Source: Vicia villosa
Lineage: Eukaryota; Streptophyta; Magnoliopsida; Fabales; Fabaceae
Reading direction: 5' to 3'
Assembly: GCF_029867415.1 (NCBI RefSeq)
Contig: NC_081186.1
Coordinates: 16,624,930-16,688,929 of the forward strand
DNA length: 64,000 nucleotides
Shown: in pieces, positions 35,501 to 46,288 of the stretch
Layout of the letters: every line of letters begins with the position of its first letter
Position numbering within the stretch: position 1 is the stretch's first letter
Notes under the pieces: generated by a model
The model's input: only the letters and a program-made list of their open reading frames with translations
What the model was told of the DNA's origin: nothing
Databases searched by the model: none
Translations under genes and position numbers: made by a program

Positions 35501-37566
35501 CAAGCAATGTGAACAAACACCACCACATATATCATCAACCTTATGTCCAATTTGTGCACCAATTATCATGTCTATGCCAGTCTATAATTTCAAGAATCAT
35601 CACTACTTATCAATATTTATCTCACAAAACTTCTCTCTTCAAGAATCAATGATTATCTATAAAACTCAAATTCAAGAATAGAGGCATTAAAGACAAACAC
35701 CAGTAATCTCCAAATTCTAACTCTCAATGCACATCTATGATCATGATTATTTGGTTCACAATGCAACTAATCAATACAACAAGTAGCATCCATATCTCCT
35801 TCAAGAACTTTGAGCAATTAGTCACAAACCTGATTATTCACTCATGTTACTACATTCATGTTCAAAAAAGTCAGCACAAATAGTATCTCCATTTTGCAAG
35901 GATTAGTACACTTAACCATGCCGCTTAATAATGCTCATGAGCAACAGTATATGAACTAAGCATTATATGCCTCGCCTATTACCACTAAGCTTCATGAAAA
36001 AATCAGCAACAAAACACATTTAATCAACGCCGCAATTAGCTCTTAACTTCAACCATTAGACAACAAACACGAACAACACAATTTCCACGATGATTCATTC
36101 AATTAACATCGAAACAAAACCTCCAATAAAATTCAGCATCATCATCCATCCATAAGTAAACAAAACAACGGCATCATCATCAAATCAATTCAAGTATTTC
36201 AATCAAGACACAAGAACAACACCAACTCAATTTCCATACAACACAATCAAGTAATTCAAGATTCAATTGTAATCAAGATTTAACGAATTACCGAAACGTG
36301 AATGAAGAGAAGGTTGGGGAAAGCAATCGCGGATGTCTTCGCGTGAGAGGGAAAGGAACCGCGTTGGAGGACGATCGCCGGAGAGAGGAGCCGCGGTCAC
36401 GGTGTGGAGCGGAGGTCGCCGGAGGTGACGTGGCAGCGGTGATTGGCGGACCAGAATGGAGATCGGAGGAGATAATGATGAGTTTTGGTCATGTGGTCTT
36501 CATCATCTTCATCATGTTCTTGAGAATTGTTGAAGTTTTTTTTGTGTATTTGTGGTTTTGATTCCAAGAATTTGAGAGAGAATTGAGAGAAAAGTTTATG
36601 AGATATTGGGTGAATTGAAAATTATGAGAGAAAAGGAGGGAAAATGACTTATATAGTGTGAATGATGAAATGTCAAAAATGTCCCCGACGTATCTCTTTT
36701 TTGCTCGTTTACGGGAAAATATGACTCGGTGCGAAATTTGGAAATAAAACGAATGTCACTGCGAAGATGACCAAATTTGTGACTCGTAGCCGCGAGAATC
36801 GTCTCAAACCGACAAACGGTGAGGAAATTATGCGCGTTTGAATGACGAGAAAAATTGGTTCATCTGGTGCGACTATGCAGAATTTTGCGAGTACCGCTCA
36901 AAGAACGTGATAAAACTCAAACTTCGGCTCGAAATCTGACTTAGCATGTGTGACGAAGAATCGAAGATAACGAAATTTCCGAGAAAATGCCGCCGGAATG
37001 GACTCCATACGATAAAAATCGAAGAAGTTATGGATTTTTGAACTCGGCGCGACATACCCGAAAACACACTTTTCACCGAAAGATTACAATGTTCTTCAAA
37101 ATGCTGGGAGTTTTCAATGCATAATTGGTCTTCGGTCCGAACATATGAAATCTTGGTAATGATGACACGGAGCTCCAGTTAAATTTTCAAGCGAATCCGA
37201 CAAGCGGGTTAGGAGATATGAATTTTCCGAGGCACGAAACCCTACATTCAGCACTGTTTTTCACTACGAAACCTCAAGTAATTTGCAAATTTGACGACCT
37301 TCCTCAAAGAATTGGCTTCCGAGCCGAACACGAAAGTTGTAGATATCGTCGAAACAGTGGAGACAACGCGGGAACTTAACTCATATTACCTTCCAAATAG
37401 TATTTGTGAATTTTCTCGTACTTACACTGTTTAAACCATTTTTCACACCGTATCTTCTTAAACCCATGAAAACTCTTTATTATTTTTCTTCAATTTTTGA
37501 ATGACGAAATAAACGTCATTATTAACTTATAGCTCAAATAAAGAGGGCAAATTTTGGGGTGCAACA
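32579..37566 (-). repeat. 5' LTR of Ogre-type element 1
   Basis: 4988 bp, matched to 4466-9451. TATA box TATATAAG at 36648-36655 and U5 double hairpin at 32710-32756. This is the copy that would drive the genomic RNA. Confidence 0.93.
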
Positions 37567-40500
37567 GCAGGGTAGTCTTTCGATTAATTCAAACTGTCCA
37601 TTTAATCTCAAGAAATTCAAGTCAATCTAAGCAAGAGTTTCAAGCATCTCTTCTTCCTCGCGTTCATCAAAGATTGAGGAAGCAATGGAGATAACATTCA
37701 CAGCGTCTTCTTCATGAGTACATCATTCAAGAGCAAGGAAGAAACAAAGGAGAAGCTCACAAACCAAAGTCAACACGACAGTTACAACGTTCAAAATCAA
37801 AAAAGCAAAATTTTAAGATCAACTTCAAAAATAAGCCCGTTAAGTCAAACAAAAGAAATCAAAATTTGAAAAAAATTTACTTAAGAAAAAGTTAGGGCAT
37901 CCCGATGGACCGCAAATTCAAAACAATTAGTCCATGCAAAAAAAGGGATTAAAAAGCCAAGGAAATTGCAAAACAAGCATGTGACTGTCACCTCAAGGAT
38001 CAATGCTTCTCGACAAATGCTCCGATCTTATCAACGCTTATCATCATCATCACTACAACAACAAATCGAATACACCCGTTGGATTAATCGAATTTAGAAT
38101 TGGAGAAAATCAAGAAGAATGAGTTGGGTTTAAATCAAATTTTGAGCCTTATATCCTTTGTTTCTTAAACAACGAACCATGGCCACGATACAACCTTTAA
38201 AAGTCCTAATTGAAGCAAGGTCAACTATGAAAGCATACTAAGCATAATTGTGTTATACTGACTTATATGTTTGTTAAATTATTGCTAACCACTTCGTTTA
38301 TTCAAACATCGATCTCTAATCATCCATTTCTATTTCATAACTAACTTCAATTTCAAAACTGGCATGTGCATAACTAAGAATTGCTTTTCAAAGGGTACAA
38401 CTTTACTTTCAAATAAATACTTGGCATCAAGGAGATCTAAAACTGGTTTAATCAAAAGCGATCATTTCTAAATAGGGGGACCACGTCTAGGGGGTTCTCC
38501 TAATATGCCCGCAAAATTCCAATGATCATAGGGGCATATAATCAAAAGATCATATTGACTAGGGGCATTCATTCTAAGATTCAATCAACTTGGGTCACAT
38601 CTCGAAGCAATAACAATCAGGGGTATATCTTTTAAAAATCCAAATAGTGGGGCAATTCATATCAAATTGATATCACACCATGGTTAGCCCTCCATATCCT
38701 AGAGATTGAGGGCAGACCTTTCAACTATCAAATATTGGGGCAGTGCATATCAAGTTCGTGTCATGACATTGTAAAATTCAAGTTCCCTCTAAGGACACTT
38801 CCTTCAGATTAAGGGGTACGTATTTCAAATGTTGGGGCAAAACACTACGAGGCTTGACCAAAGGTATTGATTCAAAACATAGTTTGCCAGGGGCAAGTCA
38901 TTTCAAGAGTCAATTAATCTAGGGCATAATGTTTTCAAAGTGAAATGAAATGGGGTCATTCATATTACAATCAAACTACTCTCGAGACCATATCAAGAAA
39001 AAATCTCTGCAAACCAACAAATTGGGGCAAGACATACCACAAAGGGGAAAACTGTCCTCATATCTTCACAATCCCCAATGAATCTCTCCTACGCCTACGA
39101 TCTTCGATTTCAAAACGAGTATCAGGAAATCATGCTGGCATAACACCCTACCATTGTGTGACAAACAAACCTATTACATTAGCAATCTCTCTACGCCTTC
39201 GTTATCCACGACCCATCATTGGGGCATCATTCAAACATACTTAAATCATGCATTCATCAAAGCACTTCGCCCTTGCATCGAGTCATACATATCATTTCAT
39301 TCATCTGACATAGCATAAACCTAACTTCGTAAAGCTCAAATTTTCATCAGCACTTTGACATCCACGCCCAAGTTAATCATTACATACATCAAAACACAAA
39401 TACAATTCAATATAAAAAAAATAGAGGGTATCAAAGGACTGGTTAAGGACCCAATGGTCTAGGAGACTTAAATTTGAAATTTCGCTCATAAACATTTTGC
39501 ACATGTACATAAGCATTACCAATATACACAAGCATTATCAATATACTCAAGCATTTATACATCGACATAAGCATAATCATTAAGCACATATCAAGACATA
39601 TTCATTGTTTAAATCTAGGTTCATATTCATGGGTTGAACCATTAGACGATATATCTATGATTCGCAACTAAACCTACTCATCATCAATCCACGGGTACAC
39701 TACTCAAAGCTTTAGGATATGGAATTTCAACTAGCAAGTTCAAAGCATTCCAATATCTAAACTTTAAACTCCTGTCACACCTGCAAAATCCACAACATAA
39801 CTTTGCACATAAGATCATGCGTAGTACCAAGTTATGCTTTCATTAATCTATCCCCAATGGTAACGATAGATTCAAAATTGCATGATTTATCCGATAGATT
39901 GTGATAAATCTGCAATATTTGCGATACAATCCATTGTGTTAGTCTTAAACAGCGTTAGTGAAATATCGAAAAGCATGGTACGAGAATCTACGAATGCTTG
40001 CTCTGTCAGTATCTAGGCTTTAGAAAGTTAATTCTTCATGTTTCCCCAACTCTATTGGACGGATCCCAAAACAGAGTTCGGTCCCAGATTCCTTACCCGC
40101 TAGGTCGTGGTGAGAATGCATATATAAGGATCTATGAATGCTTGCTATTTCAATCTATAAGTTTTAGCAAGTTAATCCTTAATGCACATATGAGAGTCTG
40201 TGAATGCTTGTTATGTCAATCTCTAGGTTTTAGCAAGGTAATTCTCTATGTTTTTCTCCAACTCTATTAGACGGATCCCAAACAGAGTTCAGACCCGCAT
40301 TCCTTGCCCACTAGGTCATGGTGAGAATGCATAAATTAGGATCTATGAATGCTTGTTATGTCAATCTCTAGTTTTTAGCAAGTTAATCCTTAATGCACAA
40401 ATGAGAGTCTGTTAATGCTTGTTATGTCAATCTCTAGGTTTTAGCAAGTTATTTCTCTATGTTTTTCTCCAACTCTATTGGACTGATCCCAAACAGAGTT

Positions 40501-40920
40501 CGGACCTGTATTCCTTGCCCACTAGGTCGTGGTGAGAATGCATAAATCAGGATCCATGAATGCTTGTTATGTCAACCTCTAGGTTTTAGCATGTTAATCC
40601 TTAATGCACAAATGAGAATCTGTGAATGCTTGCTAGGTCAATCTCTAGGTTTTAGCAAGTTAATTCTCTATGTTTTGCTCCAACTCTACTGGACGAATCC
40701 CAAACAGAGTTCGGATCCGCATTCCTTACCTGCTAGGTCATGGTAGGAATGCATAATTCAGGATCTACGAACGCTTGCTATGTCAATCTCTAGGTTTTAG
40801 CAAGTTATTTATCTATGCCTATTTGTGAGATAAATTTAGAGGTCTTCCATTATTTAATAACCCTTCGATTAGAATGTGCGAGAACAATGTACTTTCGCAC
40901 CCTTCAATCGAAGAGTAATT
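37567..40920 (+). mobile_element. Internal region, right half of the split plus-strand Tat/Ogre-type element
   Basis: No coding region is recognisable. It leads directly into a polypurine tract and 3' LTR. Between 38531 and 39226 there are eight exact GGGGCA hexamers on the plus (sense) strand and none noticed on the other. Confidence 0.65.
39961..40820 (+). repeat. 211-bp higher-order tandem repeat
   Basis: The GAATGCTTG...TTTAGCAAG sub-unit starts at 39992, 40136, 40202, 40347, 40413, 40558, 40624 and 40769. Steps alternate between about 145 and 66 bp, so the full unit is exactly 211 bp from 40136 to 40769. About four copies. Confidence 0.85.
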
Positions 40921-40933
40921 AAATAGGGGCAGC
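40921..40933 (+). other. Polypurine tract of the split plus-strand element
   Basis: AAATAGGGGCAGC directly before TGTCATACCCC. It is the same tract as in elements 1 and 2 but on the plus strand, showing this host element runs left to right. Confidence 0.85.
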
Positions 40934-41147
40934 TGTCATACCCCAAATTTGACCCACTAAGACTTGTCCCTTCTTATGTATTTTTATTGGCACATCATTT
41001 AAAATACGTATATATTAAAATATACACGTATATAAGTGTGATCAAGATTATAAAATAGGTGTGTACTTCAATTCAATCTCTTAGACTTAACATCGATAAG
41101 ATGTGAGGTCATTAGGTTTTATTAATTAAATGGGGGTATACATTAAA

Positions 41148-41382
41148 GTGTTAAATATGTTTTTAGTCCCTATAAAATTACTCAAAATGACTTTTAGTCC
41201 CTATAAAAAAATATTGGCTTTTAGTCCCTATAAAATTACTTTTGCACTCACTTTTGGTCCCTCTACAGGGACCAAAATTGAGTGCAAAAGTAATTTTATA
41301 GGGACTAAAAGTTAATATATTTTTCATGGGGACTAAAAACCAAAATTGAGATATTTATAGGGACCAAAAACATATTTAACCC
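41148..41382. mobile_element. Fold-back MITE, Mutator-like (9-bp target duplication)
   Basis: Terminal inverted repeats GTGTTAAATATGTTTTTAGT and (right end, reversed) GGGTTAAATATGTTTTTGGT, with most of the 235 bp self-complementary. The 9-bp duplication TACATTAAA is at 41139-41147 and 41383-41391. Length, ends and duplication fit a Mutator-derived MITE common in legumes. Confidence 0.9.
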
Positions 41383-41633
41383 TACATTAAATAACAGTGT
41401 GTATTTAATTGGGCTTATTATTCATAAAATATGAGGCCCAATTTCAAAATTAAAAATTATTTTTAAACTTGGATTTTATAAACTTTCTTGGTTTATTTAC
41501 AATATTTTTGTATTTTTGTAATTATTTGTTTAAAAAATATAATAGTTTACTCGTAAATTATTTATATATTTTTTAAATAACAAATATTTACTCGCCTTTC
41601 ATATGCTTTCAATTGGGTATTTTTTTTCTAATA

Positions 41634-41711
41634 AATAGCATAGCACAATTGATAAGCAATAAGGATTGCAAGTAAGAAGTCACGGGTTCGAAATCCCACA
41701 AGTGGCATTTT
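41634..41711 (+). other. tRNA-like block 3 in the plus-strand 3' LTR
   Basis: TAGCACAATTG (41641-41651) fits an A box, GGTTCGAAATCC (41685-41696) is a B box with one extra A, and TTTT follows at 41708-41711. It lies about 100 bp upstream of the TATA box. It is a tRNA relic rather than a functional tRNA. Confidence 0.5.
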
Positions 41712-42327
41712 CACACTATTTCTCCTATTTTTATTACCAATTTTCAAAATGTTAAATTGGGCCTTTTGGGTTGGGTTATTTCCCTTTTAGGATTTTTAAC
41801 CTAAATTTCACATTATAAATAGGACCTTTGACAATCCTATTGGGGGACCTTTTTCCATTTTCACGTAAAATTTTTCACACATTCCCAACACACGTTTTTT
41901 TTTTCAAAATTCTTCTACATTTCTCTTCTCCTTTCGAGGGTTTGTCTTGAACAACCATAACTGCTGTTGTCGATTAACTGACAATGACCGACAAACCCTT
42001 TCCCTTTTTCAAACTCAAATCTCTTAACTCAAACTCAAACCTTTTGGCCAATGATTTAATATGAGGCCTTCCTTTTAAAAAAAACCTTGTTTTGGCCAAT
42101 GATGATACATTGAGGCCATTTTTTTATTCTTACTATATTTTTTTTATTCTCGCTATATTTTTTTATACACGGTTATTGGCTTGTGGTCATTGTTGTCTCA
42201 ATCTGAAAATGACCCTATCAAAACCTCTGAGGTTTTACCGTTTTGGCCAAAGGCCTATTTTTTTTTTAAATCTATTAGTCAACAATTGTCAAAACCTTCT
42301 TTAAAAAACCTAAAGGCTAAATGGGTC

Positions 42328-42376
42328 CCCTTGAGTACAAGGGAGGCAAAGGGTGCGTAACACCTTCCCTTTGCCT
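42328..42376 (+). other. Conserved U5 double hairpin (plus-strand host LTR)
   Basis: Stem CCCTTG/CAAGGG closes an AGTA loop (42328-42343). Stem AGGCAAAGGG/CCCTTTGCCT closes the loop TGCGTAACACCTT (42344-42376). It ends 111 nt before the LTR end. The loops match those in the LTRs of elements 1 and 2 while both stems differ and stay paired. Confidence 0.85.
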
Positions 42377-42487
42377 AATTTACCTACTTACCCACAAATC
42401 TCTCTTTTTAAAGGTTTTCCACTTACCCATAAAACAAATAGTGGGTGGCGACTCATTTGAACGTAAATTTTAAGGCAGGTTGCTACA

Positions 42488-43140
42488 GGTACGTCAAACA
42501 TCGTTATTCATGTTATTGTTATTGTTGTTTGTTGAGACCCGAAACCCTATTTTATTGTTGTTTAAACAAATTTATATTATAGGTTTATTGATATTGTTGT
42601 TGTTGTTGTTGAGACCCGTTGTTGAGGCCCTTAACCCTAGAGGTTTAATCTTGTTATTGTTGTTGTTTAAACAAAATTACGTTGTAGGTTTAGTGATGTT
42701 GTTGTTGCTGAGACTCGTTGTTAAGACCTGAAACCCTAGAGATTTAGTTTTGGTGTTGTTGTTTAAACATATTTTTGTTATAGGTTTATTGATGATGATG
42801 CGTTAGTTTTATTGAGAGATTATTTTTTTAGTTGTTGTTTAATGTAAGCTGTTGTTTTTGAGTTGTTGGTGTCATTGTTGTTGTTGTTATTTAGTTATTC
42901 TATTACCCAAAGTTATGAAAATCTATATGTTGTAGTTTAATTAGTTGTTTTTATTGAGTCTGAGTTTGAAATATATATTCATATTTAGATAATTTTTTTT
43001 GTAATTCTTTATGCAACTCACATCTTGTTCCTTCGAGTTGAGTTTATTATATAGAATGTCGATTTTTGATTTCACTAACCCCTCTTTGAACATAAAACCT
43101 ATCAAATAGATTTTGGAAATAATAAAATGAAAATAAGATT
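42488..43140. repeat. GTTGTT-rich simple-sequence region
   Basis: Degenerate units of about 110 bp with (GTT)n and GAGACCCGTTGTTGAG... motifs run from about 42500 to 42890. No gene is seen. Confidence 0.6.
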
Positions 43141-43142
43141 TT

Positions 43143-43212
43143 GTTACCTCGTCTATGAAATTGAGGTAAAACCTCTTTTTAATCATGGTAAAAGACATTT
43201 TTCGTGGTGGTG
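43143..43212 (-). mobile_element. CACTA-type transposon end-like fragment (copy A)
   Basis: On the minus strand it starts CACCACCACGAAAAA and continues with TTTTACCAT and GAGGTTTTACCTC subterminal motifs. The related copy at 45102-45171 starts CACTACCACGAAAA. No partner end or transposase was found. Confidence 0.45.
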
Positions 43213-43671
43213 TAAATAATAAATTTCAACTAAAACAAAGAAATGAAGAAAAATATGAAGTACTACAAAACGTATCCCATGTATTAATACTTCGTCATTT
43301 TAGTGCTCATACTTGAAATACAAGAACTAACTTTCAAACTATCTCAATAAGAGGTATTGGATCAAACATAATACACTTTAAAAAACAAGAAAATACCTAA
43401 ATTCCTAAATCGAACAAAACAGTTTTAACAATTCGAATTTAAAAAGATATATAAAAAATAAAATTGAAACTAGTCGAAACGAATTAAATATTGAAACTTA
43501 AAAAGAGAAAAAATTAATGATTATTTGCTGCAACAGCCTACAAACAAGTTACATAATTTTTTCTATATTTAATCACTTATAGTGGAATATTAAACTAGGA
43601 TAGGAGTGTTTAAAATCTAATTCTTTTGAATGACTCATCCTCACTTAAGCTTGGTTTGTCTAAAAAAATAA

Positions 43672-43675
<4 letters not shown>

Positions 43676-43724
<49 letters not shown>
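43676..43724. repeat. (AT)n microsatellite
   Basis: About 49 bp of pure AT repeat inside duplicated copy A. The homologous place in copy B lacks it. Confidence 0.95.
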
Positions 43725-43727
<3 letters not shown>

Positions 43728-43937
43728 ATAGACTAGCTACAAAAAGTAGACAATTAAGTAGTTACAAACAATATTACATGTGATCAGTGTTGTATAAGAT
43801 ATTGATGGATCGATAAAAGTAAAGAAAAAACGTAACTTGTTTAACTTATCCTTTTTTTCTAAGATTTTAGCAACTCGACGACAATGAGTATGCTTTATTA
43901 TTATTATTATTATTATTATTGGCATAGTTTTAGTTGA

Positions 43938-44290
43938 TTTATGGTGAAGCTAACAGAGAAAGAAGCTGATAGAATGAAAGGTGTGTTTTAGTAGCTAATT
44001 TTCTATTGAATTATTACATACTCTTAAAATGTTTATAAAGTTGTTAACTATGAATTATTACAATGTAGGACTTGTTGGAGTTGTCTCTGTTTTTGCGGAT
44101 GAAAAGAGAAAACTCCTCACAACAAGATCTTGGGATTTTATTTGGTTTACACAAAAGGTGGGAAGACAAAACTATGAAAGTGATGTTCTAGTTGGAGTGA
44201 TTGATCCTGGAATTTAGTCGGAATCGAAAAGCTTCAGTGGTAAAGGGTTCAGTCCACCACCTGCCAAGCTTATGATTTTACATGCAATAA
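43938..44290 (+). pseudogene. Subtilase pseudogene fragment, copy A (I9 end and catalytic-Asp exon)
   Basis: Two exon pieces of a cucumisin-type serine protease. FMVKLTEKEADRMK (43938-43980, end of the inhibitor I9 propeptide) ends at a GT donor. After an ACAATGTAG acceptor comes 44069-44290, which starts GLVGVVSVFADEKRK in the right phase and includes the catalytic-Asp motif VGVIDPGI. The conserved Trp after GI is a stop (TAG at 44215-44217). A TTA microsatellite (43898-43920) has grown just upstream. Exons beyond this are missing or replaced, and a diverged second copy follows at 46689. Non-functional. Confidence 0.8.
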
Positions 44291-45101
44291 GTAATATTCT
44301 CTAACTTTTTAATAGATTCTTTTTCTCTAAAGTTACAAAATGTTTGTCACCACTGTAAATGAATGATGAATGTTCGATGGAGATCAAATTTCCTCTATTT
44401 AGTTAACATCATTAAAATTGATTTAAAATAACATTTAAACTTTGGTCTATTTGATCTTTATGCTATATCTCATATTGCAATTTTTGGTAACTTTGATTAC
44501 ATGAAATTCACCTTCACATAATTTATAATAGAACACTTTATTATATAGATATTAGAGAGGGACAAACAATTGTAATATAAGTGTATATGATTTTTCAGTA
44601 AGATAATTAGAACAAAGTTCTATCCACCACACCACCATAATGCCCTAAACCTAAAAGATATCAAATCTCCCTGTTGTTCAAACTCTGATGAAGGAAATTC
44701 TACTGATTTGAATGTTCTGAGAGATCGAGTGTTGTTAACTAACTTCAAACCTTGTGAAGGGTCTGATAGATCAAACTTTGATAATGAACCTATCTGATGA
44801 TTAGAAGGTTCTTAAGAAGAAATAATTTTTGACAAAAAGCTAACTCTGATAAATCGCTTCCTCATGCTTAAATCATAATTCTAATATTTGGTAATCAAGC
44901 TTAGAAAACCCTACTTTTCAGTTAAAGTCTGAAGTTTTAGATTGAGGGGGAGATTATTTAACTTAGGAGGAGTTTTCTTAATAATGCTCATACATCCCTC
45001 CATTTAAAAATTCCAAAAAGATCTCCCAAAGGATCAAACCCATGACCTTTTGGTTGTGTTCAACCTGAGAGATAAAGTGGCGCACCTTTTATGACGACAT
45101 T

Positions 45102-45171
45102 CGTTACCTCGGCTATGAAACCGAGGTATAACCTCTTTTCAACCGTGGTAAAATACAATTTTCGTGGTAGT
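45102..45171 (-). mobile_element. CACTA-type transposon end-like fragment (copy B)
   Basis: On the minus strand it starts CACTACCACGAAAATTG, followed by ACCACGGTTGAAAAGAGG and ACCTCGG repeats. Homologous to 43143-43212 and carried along in the same segmental duplication. Confidence 0.5.
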
Positions 45172-45428
45172 GTAAATAATAAATTTCAACTGAAACAAGG
45201 AAATGAAGAAAAAATATAAAGTATCACAAGCGCATCTCTAGCACTCGTACAAAACGTATCCTATGTACTAATACTTCCTCATTTTAGTGCTCATACTTGA
45301 AATACAAGAAATATCTTTCAAACTATCTCAATAAGAGATATTTGATAAAGCAAAATAAGTTATAAAAACATGAAAATACTTAAATTTCCAAATTGAACAA
45401 AATAGTTTGAACAATTGATATTAAAAAA

Positions 45429-45429
<1 letters not shown>

Positions 45430-45483
<54 letters not shown>
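45430..45483. repeat. (TA)n microsatellite
   Basis: Pure TA repeat of about 54 bp in copy B, absent at the homologous place in copy A. Confidence 0.95.
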
Positions 45484-45489
<6 letters not shown>

Positions 45490-45545
45490 ATAAGATTGAA
45501 ACTAGTCAAAACAAATTAAATGTTGAATCTTCAAAAGAGAAAAAC

Positions 45546-46288
45546 TAATTATTATCCGACTTTGAGATGACAAACTTGTCACATGTGCGAGTTGAGAAAC
45601 CTTTGAGTTAATGAGAAGAAGGAATCCTTCACAAAAAATCATAAAATAAAAATCATGAACGGAAATTTTTAAAATAGTGACGCATCCATGGTAAATTGAT
45701 ATTGGCAACAAAAACAAAATATTTATCAAAATTAAAAACCTAAACAAATTGAAAAAAAGTTGTTAAATTACATAAGCATTCACTGAGAAGGAAAAAACGG
45801 GTTCAACGAGAAGAAGAAAAAGATAAAAACGGATACGCTATAAAAAGGGAAGCGAAGGTTGTACAAAAGGAGGAGGAATACTAGAAAAAGGAGAAAACAT
45901 GGAAAATCTTGAATATCCCAACAATAACGACCACCCCTTTCCTCCTCTAATTATATCTATATTTTTTAGATGGGCCCATAAGTGACTAAGATGCTAACAC
46001 TAAGGTTAATAAATATCATATTTGTTTTTCGGGGCATGATTTTTAAAAACAACATAAAGTAGTGAATAATATCACTAAATTTCAAGTTATAAGAGTGTTC
46101 ACTTAACAAATGCATGGTTGATTTATTTTTTAAAAGTTTCATGTTTTCAGTAATTTTATTTAGTTAAAATAAGTTCATCTTTTTGTTATAATAAATATAT
46201 ATATTTTAATTCAAAATGCGGATTTATTTCGTCTATACCGGAGATACCATCAAAGATGAAGCTTCTTCCTTGCTCCAATATAATTATT
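45546..46288. other. 727-bp insertion flanked by TAATTATT
   Basis: Copy B carries extra DNA (45554-46280) relative to copy A, bounded by the 8-bp repeat TAATTATT at 45546-45553 and 46281-46288. Terminal inverted repeats are not evident. An 8-bp duplication suggests a hAT-like insertion; a SINE-like or deletion explanation also fits. Confidence 0.5.

Larger units (their letters stand above)
4466..37566 (-). mobile_element. Ogre-type (Ty3/gypsy Tat) non-autonomous element 1, with two nested guests
   Basis: Two direct LTRs of 4986 and 4988 bp flank a 23.1-kb interior. On the minus strand the right LTR is 5', followed by an Arg-tRNA-type PBS (32559-32576), and the left LTR is 3', preceded by the polypurine tract AATAGGGGCAGC (9452-9463). 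Flanking bases (plus strand GCAGC before 4466, GCAGG after 37566) agree at 4 of 5 positions, a probable imperfect target duplication. Removing the Sirevirus and the solo LTR with their duplications leaves about 7.3 kb of interior holding only gag debris and repeats. No RT, RNase H or integrase was found, so it needed enzymes in trans. LTR differences counted by eye are about 14 plus a 2-bp indel (roughly 0.3%), so insertion was recent. Confidence 0.88.
40934..42487 (+). repeat. 3' LTR of the split plus-strand Tat/Ogre-type element
   Basis: Starts TGTCATACCCCAAATTTGAC, ends GGCAGGTTGCTACA, 1554 bp including a nested 235-bp MITE. TATA box TATAAATAG at 41814-41822. U5 carries TGGCGACTC and the double hairpin at 42328-42376. 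The matching 5' LTR is not in the window, so the right boundary rests on TG/CA ends and homology of U5 blocks. Confidence 0.75.

Noticed and set aside
44940..45000. A further Sirevirus or copia remnant, from the TGAGGGGGAG motif near 44943
   Set aside because: A single purine-rich motif without an adjacent LTR or coding remnant is not enough.
45554..46280. A gene in the 727-bp insertion (TATAAAAAGGG near 45840 and an ATG near 45899)
   Set aside because: The frame after the ATG is short and has no recognisable domain.
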